64,000 nt of DNA. It comes from Climacium dendroides. Its lineage: Eukaryota > Streptophyta > Bryopsida > Hypnales > Climaciaceae. Positions 47,434 through 60,814 of the stretch are shown here, piece by piece (the stretch's first letter is position 1; each line of letters begins with the position of its first letter). Position numbers and translations under genes: made by a program. Location of the stretch: NCBI GenBank assembly GCA_950106755.1, contig OX467082.1, forward strand, positions 4,774,001-4,838,000. The letters run 5' to 3'. The notes beneath the pieces are model-generated. The model did no database searches. It worked only from the letters and a program-made list of their open reading frames with translations, and had not been told where the DNA came from.

Positions 47434-50108
47434 AAGGGATTTTAGAGTTTTTTCTCCTCTCTGCCCATGGTCAACTTGGATGGATCTCTAGTTTTGGTTT
47501 TCAATGGAAATTTTATAGGTCTTACTACAAATTTTTAAAGCAAAAGCTCCCTCCAGTCCCGAGGCCACTAAAACTGTCACATATACTATGGTCATGCAAT
47601 TGAAATCCAAAGAGTTCATAGTCAAATCACATACAATTAATCCCTTAAGTTCCTTGACTATGACTTCACCAAAAACACTTTAAGATTGCCATTTCTAGTA
47701 CAAATACCAAATTTTGGGGGAAAAAACCATTTTGGGACACATGTAACTATAGGATCTTGTAGTATGCTGACTTGAGAACATGTGATGAAAAAATTCAAAA
47801 ATTTCCACCACATGGATTGGAAGATATGAGCGTTTGAATTCACATAAATCCATTTTTGGCCTCCCAAAAAACCAAGCAACTACACTTCACAAGCTTACAT
47901 TGGTATGAAAAAATGTCCCAAATGGTGGTGTTTCTTTGAATTCATTCTTTAACGAAAGTTGGCTACATGCTTAAAAAATTCAGATCATTTGGAATTGTAC
48001 AACATATAGGGAAAAAATAGTATGTAGAAAGAATTTTTAAAAATGATTCAAAATACTAAATTGTTAAAAATTTAGTTATGAAATTGAAAAATGTCAATCT
48101 CAATGGTTGCAATGTTACAATAAATAGTCTACATCCTTTGATTTTAGTTTTTTCAAAAATATTAAAAATTGAATAAAGAAAAGGACTTCAAAATTTATTT
48201 TAGAATATAGAATCCATAATTACCCGCAAACTAAAATACCTCATAACTTTTGACTCATTGATCAAAATAGAATGATTCAAAGCCTTGGAGGGGCACTTTC
48301 CCTTTTTTGATGTTAGCATGTGAACAAAACTTTGGACCCCCTATTTACTTTTTGAATTTTAAATAAAATTAAATGAAAAAATATGAATAGATTTTTCTAC
48401 TTTGAAAGTTTATGTTTTGAATTATTGATATTTTTATTTGTTAATAATAATTAGTTATAAGTTTTTGAAGTAAAAAATACATTGTAGAACTGAAAAATAA
48501 CTTTTACATCCCTGTATTATATAAGAAAAAAATTGTCTAAAAAATGAACAAATTTTTTTTTTTTTAAATAACTCTCTATTGAAAGTTCATTTTGAGTTGA
48601 ATATTGATGCAATGGTCATCTAAATGTGTTCTCTAAAAATATTTGAGTTAAAAAAACATGCCATTTTAGGATATTTTTAACCTCTTCTAGAAATCATTCC
48701 ATATTTTATTTGAGTTTGAAATTTTGGGAGTAGAATCCTATAGTCATTAGTAAACAATGCTCAAAATTTGAAGTTAAAATTATAATTTATTAGAAACCAC
48801 TTGTTTGCACATGATTTGTTGTAGTAGAACTAAGTCCACCCCCAGGTTCAAAGCTTTCCATATACATATAAATCTAGAAAAACAATTTCAAATTTTCATT
48901 TCTGAAAAAAATGATTTTTTTCTAATTTGCCGAGGCTTTCCATTTATAAAAAACAAATATATTAGGCCATAACTTTTGACTCGTATTTCCAAATGTCCTA
49001 AATATTAGTGCACATGAAAGATATTCCTCATTTACACCTTCCATTAAAGTTTGAGCCAAAATTACTTAGAAACCTCCAATTACATGTATGATATACTAGC
49101 CTCCCCAAAATTGCTATGTTGCCAAATTTAGTAGACTGGTCCATAGGGATTAAATATAAGAATAGCTCAATTGCACTTGGGAGATGTAGGTTCAATAGGA
49201 GTCTACTTGTACTACTTGAAAATTATTTCTTTTATTGATTTGGTTGTTTTGATTTTATTCACTTTTTTGTTGATTTTTGTCCTACTCAATAGAATAATGA
49301 ACCAAATCAACACAACCAAATCAATAGAAAAATTGAATTTTCTAGTAGCGTTGTCATGAATGGGTATATGAACAATTTTGAATATTTTCATCTTAGATTC
49401 CAAATGTAAAAAATTGAAGTGCATTTGGTGGTGGTATGGTATGTTAGCATTGGTGAACATCCAACAAATGATGTACTTTGTATTAAATTTTCTGTATTGC
49501 AAGGTACATTAATGATTAGAATGTATGTGCATTATTCAATGATCTCTTCATATTCACAATCATTAAGAGACCAAATCAATATTTTTTTTCTAGTGAAACA
49601 AATTTATAGATGTAAAATAAGACATTCAAATTAACCTTGTCAAAGGCACATTGCAAACGTACATACAATTATTTCTTAAATTTTTTGTTGAATTTCAAAG
49701 TTAGAAAACACAATCAACATACATTTTAGGATAAACTTATACACACTTTTAGCACTACATCATGTACACAATACAAGATCCAAAGGTCAATTCTAATAGC
49801 TTAACGCCAATTTTATAATCTTCAAAATATCAGACATGCACATTGCATTTGCATATGTTGTCAATATGCAATATTATATTGTTGTGTATTAGCTTAAAAT
49901 CTTTAGATTGTAATTTAGTATCATCTTAACAATGTATATTATAGTAATAGGAGTTTGCACAACTTGGAATGCAACAATCATTGTAATGTTTGATGTGTAT
50001 AAGATTTCTTATATTTATCCAATACAATTTTTAAATTTGGTACATGATATGGAGAGTTAGTTAAAGAATGTGCCAATATAGAATTTACACTTAACAAACC
50101 TTGGACAT
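47434..50108. other. Gene-free AT-rich stretch
   Basis: No gene is supported. An imperfect hairpin around 49230-49330 (TTTATTGATTTGGTTG and its complement, about 50 bases apart) is the only structured feature noticed. Confidence 0.45.
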
Positions 50109-51018
50109 TATTTCCTAAAGTCCCAATACCTTTTTCTATCAAAACGATTCAAAATTGTCAATTTTGCTACATTCATCCAAGAAAACAAAACAAAACAAAA
50201 TTTTTAGAATCTAGTCTTAAGATCTTGTACTTCACTTGTCTCATGAATCATGTGGTAAGAATTTCATAAAGTTTGACCATACGAATTGGAAGATATTAGT
50301 ATTCAAAGTTAGAAAAAATTGTATTTTTGAACATTGGCTTGCTAATTCAGATGACTTTGACTTCCATTTGTGGAACAATTTTGCACTGCAGACTTTGAAT
50401 TTCAATTTTTTTTGTTTTGAGAATTCAGTTAAAGTTTATGAAAAAAATTCAAAAAAACAAAAATTTGATTTTCATTCTTTAAAAACCTATTAGTAGAAGT
50501 AGATTCAAGATTGAAAGAAAAAATAAATCATCAATAGCTCTAAGATGGGATTGAAATACTATAATTTCAATGGTGAGATTGTTTTAGCAAGCAAAATCAA
50601 CCTTGTCAAAAAAAATTAATTTTAAAAATTGCATTAAAGAATGAATCCTATAAGTTATTTTTTCAAGACTAAGATGCTTTAGTTGCCCCAAAAATAAGAT
50701 TGTCGATAACTTTCACATAAAAAATCCAAACGGAATGCATCAAAGCTTCCTATATAGATCAAATTACAATCTATGAGATATAATTTTTTTTAAATCGTGT
50801 GAGGAAGTTTTTGCCCATTGTACCAAAAAAAGGGACCTTTTGTGCCATAACTTTTGCTCTTGGGTACCAATTGAAATAAAATTCATACTTCCAAAAAACT
50901 AACATGTTTTTCTATCTTTACAAAAAGTTTCAAAAAATCATAATGAATATTGAGGTCGTAGGAGCCTGCCCAAAATCCATTTTGTTTTCCAAGGAAACAA
51001 TGGGACTTTAGGGGTTAA
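50109..51018. mobile_element. MITE family D, copy 2
   Basis: The left end TTTCCTAAAGTCCCAATAC and the right end TGGGACTTTAGGGGTTAA are inverted repeats; about 910 bp. The interior parallels copy 1 in the same order, including AGTAGATTCAAGATTG and a GATTGTCGATAACTTTC segment. Confidence 0.7.
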
Positions 51019-53188
51019 CCCCTAAAAAACTAGGATCTAATGCATTGAACATAATTGAATTATAAAAATATTTTTCACACTTTAAAGTTTAAACTATACA
51101 AATTTGTAGTAGATAATTATAGGAAGGTGTGGAAAAAAATCAAACCATTTGACCACATAGATTGCAAGATTATAGCCTTTGAAGTTAAAAGGAGAAAAAA
51201 TTGGGGCTCTACCCAACAAAATCAACATAATTTCACTCAACTTTGTGGAAAAGGAAACACTATCTAACTTTTTGAACTTAGACTACTAGATGGGAAGTTA
51301 TGATAGTTACTTGCATGCTAATTTTTAAGGATAATGGAGGTGTTTAACTTACCCCAAATCATCTTACATAGATAAGATGCCCCTCTCAAGCAACTATATA
51401 AGTAAGATTTTAATTTTTTTGAAAATTCATCTTTTGAAAGAATCTTAATCTCATCAATTAGCACAAACTTCTCTTTCTTTTGATAAAAAAAAAATGAAAA
51501 AAATTCTCATGAATTTACATTCGAATTGTGCTAATGGTTCTAAAATTGACACTTAAAATGCATTGATTGAAAATTGAACAAAAAATATTATTATCCATTT
51601 CAACCATGCACTATTTTTCTATACTATTAAAAAAATGTGTAGAATTTTTTTATCCCATTTGGCTCAAAAGATTATTTATTTTGACACAACACTTGGAAGA
51701 AGGAACACTTCCATGATGGAAGTATTTACTAGTCTACAATCGTCTATTTGAAAATTTATACAAGATGCAATGATAATTTGATTTCTACATATTTAGTTTT
51801 TATTTTAAAATCTCTCTCTCTATATATCTCCACATGTACTGTATAATTTTAAATGCCTTGAGTACTACTATGAATATTTTAAACCTCAATATACTTGTCA
51901 CATATATATGTAAACTTTGTCATAGTCATTTTTTGGAACCCTAGGTAGATAGATTAAGAAGGTGGCATGGTGTATCTCAAAATCAAAATTATCACTACAA
52001 GCAAGTTAATCCAATAAAAGCCATTGTCTTTCAAATTTATCTCAAATGATTGCTTTTTCTTTGCTATGAATTATTTTTGCTTATATAACTTGGTGCACAT
52101 CAAGAGACCCATCTTGTTTTTATTCTTAAAAAATGAATAATATCAATTAATAATAAAAAATAAAAAAAAAAACTTCTAAGGTTGAATAGAAATCCATTGC
52201 TTAAACATAATTCTTTGGAATCAAACACAATTCCAAAAGATTTGTAAGTACGTTTCACCAAAAGTCCCTTTTTTCATATCCTATTATAGGATTTTATATT
52301 AGACTCGTATAAAAATGGGAGGAAATTTTTTCAAAAACTTTGACCAAGTAGACTTGTAGAATATTTGTGTTCAAAGTCAAAAGTATAGTTTATTTTTAAA
52401 CATTGTTTTACTAGGTTTTAAGATCTTGAATCCTCTTAACTTAAAGTTTTGTGTTATCAAATTTTGTTGTGTAAATCTTTATGGTAGAGAATCAAGTTGT
52501 GTTTATGGTTAAGGAACACAACTTCTTCTCCAAGAAAACAATTGAAATAAAAAATTATATCTTTAGTTAGCTAGTTTTCCATCCTACGTTTCATATATGA
52601 ATACATAAGTATTCAATATGATATATTGAGTATTGGCTATGTGATGGATATGAATACAATTGTATGCATATGTGCATATAGATTTCACAAACATATACTA
52701 TTCCATACCATTTGAAATTCTAAACTTAATAGGGTTCACCCCAATGACAACTAAGAAGCAATTTGGGTATTTTTTTAAATGTTGTCATCTTTAAAATGGG
52801 ACATGGGACATGGGTAAATGCAAAGCAACACTATGACTATGACTATCTTTCCAAATATATACACTACAAATGTCCAATATTTTAGTGTTTCATAAATAGA
52901 TATGGACATGAAATACGCTACATGAATACATATACATGTACATACACATATATGCATATAAACACATGCACACACACACATTGATACGCAAGGTATTACT
53001 CTCACCTTCAAGGTTTTTTTGGTATCAATCAAAAAATTTGTTAGCAAATTTCTTTAGTGGAATTCATTATTGTAATTGTTTTATTTATTTATTTTAAACA
53101 AACGGAATGTAATTTCATTGCAAGTAGCTATTTAATATAAGCCCCCCCCCCCCAAAGTGGCTTGGTAGGAAGAGAAGCGAGGCAACTA
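51019..53188. other. Gene-free AT-rich stretch with simple repeats
   Basis: No gene is seen. Simple sequence: a CT/TA run near 51811-51827, a CA run near 52965-52980 and a poly-C run near 53142-53153. Partial family D-like sequence may occur around 52260-52480 (AAAGTCCCTTTTTTCATATC), too decayed to delimit. Confidence 0.4.
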
Positions 53189-53612
53189 AGGTTGAGGCAC
53201 CAATTGTCAACCATGCCCAATACCCAATTAGTAGGGGTACAATATTTCCAACCAAGGCTATAACAAATTTCCAACTAAAGCTTAGAATGTGTTTTTTTGG
53301 TCTTTTACCATATTGGGACTAATAAGAATATGACACATGTTCCAAACTAGTGAGCAAGAAAATAAGAAGTAAAGAGTGGGAAAATAGTTCTTAAATGATT
53401 GGAATCAAAAGACTTTAAACATTGGCTATTGGTGAAGTGCACTTTTTGGCTCCCAAAATTCACAATAATTTCAATTTGGGGGATAAAATTCTAAAAAAAT
53501 TGTTATCACCATATTTCCTATCTTCCTACATGAGGAAAAATTTCCACCACCTCATATTGCACACAATTTGCTCCAAAATTGCTTAAATGATCAGCTATTG
53601 GTGCCTCAACCT
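53189..53612. mobile_element. MITE family C, inverted stand-alone copy
   Basis: A 424-bp element with ends AGGTTGAGGCACCAATTG and TATTGGTGCCTCAACCT, flanked by TA (53187-53188 and 53613-53614). Its interior is the reverse complement of the 37662-38083 copy, and its inverted ends are the best preserved of the three. Confidence 0.85.
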
Positions 53613-53614
53613 TA

Positions 53615-54234
53615 TTGCAACTTCCCAAATAAATAAAAACAAAAAGAAAAATTGATGTGTTATTCACTATGGTAGTGTGCTGTAAAATGGACCATGTCCT
53701 TCAAATAGAGCCTAGCTTTAGGGGCAAAATGGAGATGAGGTGATCTTTGAATGGATCACTTTAAGAATGCATCTAAGAAAAATTATTTTTCTATTGCAAG
53801 AGCCAATTATAGTCTTTGATTCTACACATCTCTTTACAAGTTACACTTCCGCTCTTTAGCAAATGCCGATCCTAGGTGGACGACAAGTTGGCAAGGGAAA
53901 AGAATAGTGGTCAAGTCAATAAATGAGGACACTGTTCACGTAGTTAAGTGATTTCCAAAAAATGTTACATAGCACCTCAATCACTAGGAAACATAGATTG
54001 TAGATTGTAAGGAATATTGTTAGTTAATCAAACACCAAATGGACAATTAACTAAGAACAGATACAACCAATTAGGAGGTATTATTGGCAAATATTTATGG
54101 GCCACTCACAACCTTGGGTTTGAATGGAAGACGAGCTCCGAATATACAAGAGGGGTGGTAGGAAGTAAAACAATCCATGTGGGATACATAAATGAAAATT
54201 AGTTAGAGTTCAACTGCTCATAGTTAAGTCAAAT
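53615..54234. other. AT-rich stretch, partly related to the 23.97 kb element
   Basis: No gene. The segment just before the palindrome (about 54160-54234) resembles the matching segment near 24350-24430 (CATGTAGGATATGTAAATTA against CATGTGGGATACATAAATGA), so the copy at 54 kb extends beyond the palindrome, but its CATTAG ends were not found. Confidence 0.4.
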
Positions 54235-54625
54235 ACAAGAATTGCGTTTGAAGTAGAATTTTAGACTTCATTTAGGTATAGAAGAATGATTTTTTTCAAA
54301 AAAATTAAAACTAAAAAAGGTTGGGAAATCAAGGTAACATTCATCTCCAAAAATCCATTTGATATTTAAAGTCTCCAAACAAAAGTTATGAACAAATTTG
54401 AGAGGGGTCGGAAGGGATATTTTATTTGACATTTTTAAACATACATTTCTAAAATTTATTCATAACTTTAAATTAAAAGATCAAAATTACAAATTGATTT
54501 TTGGAGATGAATTTTAACTTGATTTTCCAACTTCTCTTAGTTCAATTTTTTTTGAAAAAAGGTATTCTCCTATGCCTAAATGAGGTCTAAAATTCTACTC
54601 CAAATACAATTCTAATTTTTTTCCA
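54235..54625. repeat. Second copy of the long palindrome
   Basis: The left arm (TTTAGACTTCATTTAGG, ATTCATCTCCAAAAATCC) and the right arm (GATTTTTGGAGATGAAT, CCTAAATGAGGTCTAAAA) mirror each other as in 24430-24793, with the same order of segments. It is non-coding. Confidence 0.65.
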
Positions 54626-55105
54626 ATGAGTGCTCAAACTCTCATCTTCAATTTATCCCATATCTTTTGAAAGTTTATGATGGACAATGAATTTGATTAT
54701 AAAAATGACATCTCCACCAAATATTCTCACAATTGTCAATGAAGTGTTTACTTTATATTGCCATCAAACTAATTTGTTTGTGGCAAATGGTCAAGTGCCA
54801 TTGATATTGATGCATGCACTCTTCTTCATGATGTGAATGTATTTTTTGGATGAGGGTCGTAGAGAGAAAATGCAGTGGTAGTTGTCGTGCAAAATACAAA
54901 AGATTATGCCCCAAGTCTGAACAACTGATAACTTCAAAATAACCCACTTATGTTGAAACCAACAACCTGTGCCTTCGAATCTTTGTCAGAGGTATTATGT
55001 TTTTATGAGCGTTATTACCGAACACCAGGTGCAAACGTACCATAAGTCATTTATAGCTTGAAAGAACCCTGGAATGAATCAATTCTATTTGGATGACTCT
55101 TGGCT

Positions 55106-55490
55106 CTATGACAGGCCAACTCTGAACCAACCTAATGCAGGTCCAAAAATTCTTTAGCTGTACATGTGTCTTGTGAAATTAACTTATTTGAAGTGTGGGC
55201 ATTCAAGTTTAAGTTTAGAACTTTGATCATGGAATGTGCAACACATGATAAGGTAGCCTATGACAGGCCAACTCTGGACCAACCTAATGCAAGCCCAAAA
55301 ATTCTTTAGCTGTGCATGTGTCTTGTGAAATTCACTTATTTGAAAGTGTGAGCATTCAAGCTTTAAGTTTAGAATATCTAGCATGGAATGTGCAGCGCAT
55401 GGTAAGGTAACTCAACCTATGACAGGCCAACTCAGGACCGGCCCCAAAAAAATTCTTTAGCTGTACATGTGTCTTGTGAAATTAACTTAT
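55106..55490. repeat. Tandem triplication, ~155-bp unit
   Basis: Units start with CTATGACAGGCCAACTC at 55106, 55258 and 55417 (spacing 152 and 159). Each carries TTCTTTAGCTGTACATGTG and GTCTTGTGAAATTAACTTA; the third unit is truncated after that segment. It is non-coding. Confidence 0.85.
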
Positions 55491-56411
55491 GTTCTGCATG
55501 CAAACTGAAGTTCACAGTTCATTAATTTATTCAGTGGCACTCCTGGCTGGGATGAACATGATGTTGTAAATTAATGCAAATTTTTTTATATCGAATTCAT
55601 GCATTTTAAACTGAAGGGGGTCACTTGAATGAAGTTTAAGTTATACATGATGAATTCTACATGGTAGAGATCTGACCCACAAACTTAATGTAGCCAGACC
55701 AAGACTGAGGAGTGAGGAGCTGCATCTGTCTACCCTGACCACCCTTGAATGGGTTTCTCCAAATATGTGTAATTGCTTAAGTGGTTGGAAATGGGTCGCC
55801 TGCTTTAATGTTCAAAAAAATCAGAAAAAACAAGCAGCTCATACACTACCCGGATTAGACTAGTATTTGGGTATAGGTATCTGTCTCTATTTGCAATCCA
55901 TGACATTTTGTTATTTAGCGAGGTTCATTGTTCCCAATGAGTGAAGGACTAGAAAGGATACTTATGGCAATACAACTAAAATGGTAATAAAATAGGTTAA
56001 TTTTCTATGGGTTTAGAAATTGTCTTGTGGTATGTTTTGAAACTTGGGGGCCCTTCACGCTATGTTCTAAGTGAATTCTCAAAATCTGATTGATGGAGAG
56101 TTAAATATTGGCACTTGGAAGGCTTTGCACTATCATTGTTCTAAGTCCCGTAGGACTCTAAAACGTTTAAATACATGGTAGCACTTTGGAGAAGTTTTAG
56201 CACTAAGAAAGTGGGACTTGGAGGTCAAATTGGATCTAACCAATATGGAAATCCAACTTAGCGTCCTAATGTCAATCATTTTTTTGAAACATTGTTTGTA
56301 GAAAAAATCCTAGTAGGTTGAAATTTTATCCAAATATGTCTAATCTAGATTGATGCTAAAAGTACGTTCCAAATTAGATTTTGACTTCTTGACCCATTTG
56401 GGGGGCACTTA
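55491..56411. other. Gene-free stretch
   Basis: Nothing recognisable. Composition is slightly less AT-rich than the flanks. Confidence 0.4.
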
Positions 56412-56537
56412 AGGTAAGTGAGCCCATTGTGGGCAAAATTATATTAGTAGTGTACATTTCAAGAACTTGAATGTACACCACCATTACAATCACTTTGCCC
56501 ACAAAGGGCTTGCTCCCATTTTGGCCCCATTTTACCT
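56412..56537. mobile_element. Small foldback element flanked by TA
   Basis: A 126-bp element beginning AGGTAAGTGAGCCCATTG and ending CATTTTACCT, with TA on each side (56410-56411 and 56538-56539). The inner arms GTGGGCAAA...GTGTACATTTCAAG and CTTGAATGTACAC...TTTGCCCAC pair around a very short loop. It shares AGG...CCT ends and TA flanks with families A, B, C and E. Confidence 0.65.
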
Positions 56538-56539
56538 TA

Positions 56540-59500
56540 ATAGCTAATAATTTGATAATTTTAATTCATTTCCTACAACTCAAAGAAGGTGTGATTTGAG
56601 GCCTTAAATCAGGCCTTAGAAATTTGGAACTTAGAACGTAGTGTAAGTGAGGGACCCTTCAATTAAGTTGTTGGATGGAGAAAAGGAAAATGACAACTTA
56701 ACTACAAAGTAATTTGGTAATTATTTCCTACCAATTAAATTAACCACAAGTTTCAATGATTAGAGACATTGTTGATTCATTCTGGGATAATGTTGAATCT
56801 TTAGCTTATAAAGTACAATTTTCTTTTAAAGTAACAATTGGACATTTAGATAGGTTTCTATGACAATAATATTATATCAACCATTTTGAAATTTTGACAA
56901 AGGCATGGAAATGTTCTTCATTGAAGAAATATACATATTTGCCAATCATGTGTTTGGATCAAAAGTTGTCACCTCAAGCTTTGAGAAAAGGTGTGCAACT
57001 TTAGACAATTTCTACTAGTATATTTTTCTACTTCATTTGGCAAATTGTATGAAACCACCATGATAATTTATATATACTCCAAGATGAATCAAAGTGTATT
57101 GACACTACTAAATAAGGCCTAAAAAAAACATCTTCATCTATCTCCAAATATAATAATCTTGCAATCTATTATACCAAAAATTTAGCATATTCCCATAATG
57201 GTCCAATACAATTTGTAGTACAAAACAATCATATGAAGAAATTTATATTTTTTGCATTTTACTTGATGCACAAGAAAAGGTAGTTTTTGACAATTTTTTC
57301 AAAAAAAATTTCAATCTCTTAAAGGTCCTATACAGTCCTAGCCTCAACATGCTTTTTATTCAACTTTAAATTTTAAAGATTCCCTATTTGACAATTTGAT
57401 GATTTTATTTTTTGAAAATCCTAAACCCCAAAAAATAAATAAAACAAAATTGGCCGTAATTCTTTCCAATTTGCACAGACTAGATAAACCAACTACAATT
57501 GAAGAAAAATAAAATAAAGATCCATGTGCTAATACAACGGACAAGCACTTTGTGCTTAGGTTTGGACAAGACTAAGATTTTATTGGTCTTTAGAGAAGAT
57601 TTTGGTCATCTTAATTAATTCTAGTATATAGCCTCAAATCTCTATTTCTATCTTTAAATCCATTTTTTGAGATTAAAAAATATTAAAATTCCATTTAAAA
57701 AAAATTTAATCCAAATTTATTTGTAATTGAAAAAATATTTGGAAAATATTTTTAAAATAATGCAAGGCGTAGAATAGTCTCATGTACCTTAGTAATGAAT
57801 TTTGGGTTCTTTTGAGGTGAAATGCAAGAAAATTGAAAAAAAAATTTCATGGTGTTGCATATTGGCATAATAATAGGGTTATTATAGTCTTTTGGAAAAA
57901 GATTAGTAGAATACTTAAAACATTTTATATTCTAAAATATTCAAGACTAAATATAGTATTCTCCAAGAATTATGCACAAAAACTAGACTATTAAAATTTT
58001 CAAGAAATTAATATGTACAACAATTTTTAGTGAATTAGTAAAAACATTGGAAAAATATAATATTTTATATTTTTGGACAAAAAGTAACTTTGGGCCATCC
58101 AACTACAAATGAAGGCAAATTGTATGCCCCTTGTATTAACACAAATAGAAATACCATTTGACCAAATGTGCAAGACAAAAATTTATTAATCTGAATTTTT
58201 TTTCTTAATGTGTGTAATCCTAAACAGTAACATGGTATTAAATCTAAGTTGACGATAGAAAAGAGCCCTTGCTATTCTTAAGAGTTTTGTAACATGTGAA
58301 TCTATTATAATTTAGTAGGTGTTTACAAACTCATAATGTATTCATATAGTGTCCGAAATACACATGATAAGATGTGTTGGAATCCTCTTTCAATTGCCAA
58401 AAATCAAAGTATTTTAGTATTAGGAATCATTGTCAAATACTCTTAGAACAAAGTCAATATATATACTCTTATACTTACTTTGTTTTTCTATCAAAATATT
58501 GAGTTTATTAGCCCCTAAATATCTAAGCCACCATATTTTGGTATCCTCTAAACTTTTGAAGTTAATAAAACCTTCCTTAAGTGCTATTTTTGATATTTTC
58601 TTACAACTAAATTCTTGTTTAAATATATTTTAAGTATCCAAAATTTGATATTGAAAAAGAATATTTAAGAGTTTCTATTGAAGATTTTGTGCAAGATTAT
58701 CTATTGCAAATTTTGATTTTTTGATGTTAAAGTCCTTTGACCTCGTATTTTTTGATGACCTTAATTTTAGGTTTTACACAAAAAAAGAAGATTGAAAGAC
58801 TTGAAATTACTTTCACAATTTTAACACCCTCTTGATCATGTATTGTATCTTTTAAGTCACAAATGATGTTGTTGTGTTTTCATTTTCTATGTGATCCAGT
58901 TTGAATTCATATAGTTATAATTTTTTTTAAATGATAAATCTTATCAAAACTTGGAGTTTTAGTTTAGTTTAGAGCAAAATCTAAATAACTTAAAAAGGGC
59001 TTAGGCATTTAGGAGTTAATGAACAAATCAGATTGGATAATTTAAATATTGAAATTTTTAAAAATGAGCTTTTATGGAGTGGAGCCTATATAGAGTTACC
59101 TAAACCGACATTCCAAGTTGTTGAGCATGTTCCATATAGACTATAGAAATGATTCACAAAAAGTCCGATATGACAAATTTGACCATGGGTGGGTCTTTTC
59201 TTGGATCTTTTTTGTAGTCTATGCACACTATATTTCTACTAGTATGTCATTTATATATGAATGCTAATTTTGTTAAAAAAATCATTCAAATCAAATGCTA
59301 GTCTCTTGCTTTAGGAAATATAGATCTTGAGTATTTTAGACAAAACAAATTATAGCCAAAGATGATTTTAGATGTAAGATTTTCATTTTTTGCTAGTTTT
59401 CTCCATCCCTACATGAACTAATTAAAAACCTTGTACAAAAATCATGAAGCAACAAATAAGTGTACTAATCACATTTTTGAAGGGTAGACAAAACCAAAAT

Positions 59501-59873
59501 TAAACATATATAGATTTTATGTTATGTTTCTCCTTTGACCTTCTATAAGTAGGTGTAGTTAATAATCAATGTAGAAAACCTTGCCACTCTAAACTAATTT
59601 CATCCTTACAAACTCAATTGTTTAATCAATTCAAACATTGAAATTATGAAATCAAAGTTATGGAGATGAAAAGTCAATGGTGATTTCAAGCAACTTTTAG
59701 AATCTTTGAGTTGAATTTAAAAGGTTATCTTTGATATATAATCAATTGAGTTGGACTTAAAAGATACATCTCATATGTGGTAGCTAATTTTGTTAAAAAC
59801 CTTGGCACAAGAATATTTTTCACTCAAGTCTAAAGGTTTTTTGAGTTCTTTCATTTTTACATTATTTACCCCC
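56540..59873. other. Gene-free AT-rich stretch
   Basis: Nothing is supported; open frames are short and AT-driven. Confidence 0.45.
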
Positions 59874-60814
59874 TTAACCCCTAAAGTCCCAAAGTTCCTA
59901 CGGGGACTCTTGGGATTTCGGATAGGCTTGTGTGATCTCAATTTTTTGACATGATTTTTTGAAACTTTTATTGAAGATAGGAAATGAGATAAGCTTTCTA
60001 GGCATATAATTTTTTTTTTTTTTTTTAATTTCAATCGGTTCCTAGAAACAAAAGTTATGCAACCATGAGTCCAAAAAACAACTTGAGGGGCAACCCAAAA
60101 AAAATCACAAAAAGCTAAACTTTTTAAATTAATTTTTTTTCAAAGATTATATTTTTGTCTACATCTAAAGCTTTGATTTATTCTACTTGGACTAGTAATG
60201 AGAAGGTTATGGACAATCTTGTTTTTGGGGCAATTTGAGCATCTTCTTCAAGAAATAACTTATAAACTTCATTTTTGTATGCAATTTTAATAATTCTTCA
60301 AAAAAAAATTGTCATAAAAGCATTAGATGTGATTTGAGGCCTGCAAAAGGCCGTTTTAGACTTGTTCCCTTGTTGTTCCCCCTGCAACGAGGGAACAATT
60401 GGCTGTGAAGGAAATATAAAAAAAAAAAGTTTTTAGAATGCAAAAAATATTTGAATTTTTTTTCCGCAAACTAATGTGGCCAAGTCTTGGCCATGTCAGT
60501 TAGATATGATGTTGCTACTGCAGTACAATTCGGCGAGTTCCCCGTGAAAAAATTTTAATTTAAAAATATTCAAAGCCAATCAAGGTGTAAGAAAATTTGT
60601 TTTCTTTACTTTGAATGTAAATATCTTGCAATGTATGGGGTCAAAGTTTCTGAAATTTTTTCCATACATTTTTATACTAGTGTAGTACAAGATCTTGTGG
60701 TTAGATATGTAAAAATAATAATATTTAAATTTTTTTGCTCTTTGCAATAGAAATGGTAGTTTTAACTTTTAAGTATGTTTTGATGGAAAAAAGGCCTTGG
60801 GACTTTAGGGGTTA
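59874..60814. mobile_element. MITE family D, copy 3 (inverted)
   Basis: The left end TTAACCCCTAAAGTCCCAA and the right end TTGGGACTTTAGGGGTTA give nearly perfect inverted repeats of about 18 bases; about 940 bp. The interior is the reverse complement of copies 1 and 2. It contains a T run at 60009-60026 and a local GTTCCCTTGTTGTTCCCC / GAGGGAAC palindrome near 60365-60400. Confidence 0.75.

Noticed and set aside
49230..49330. Imperfect hairpin with ends TTTATTGATTTGGTTG
   Set aside because: Arms are short and AT-rich with no visible target duplication, so chance or a very old element cannot be told apart.
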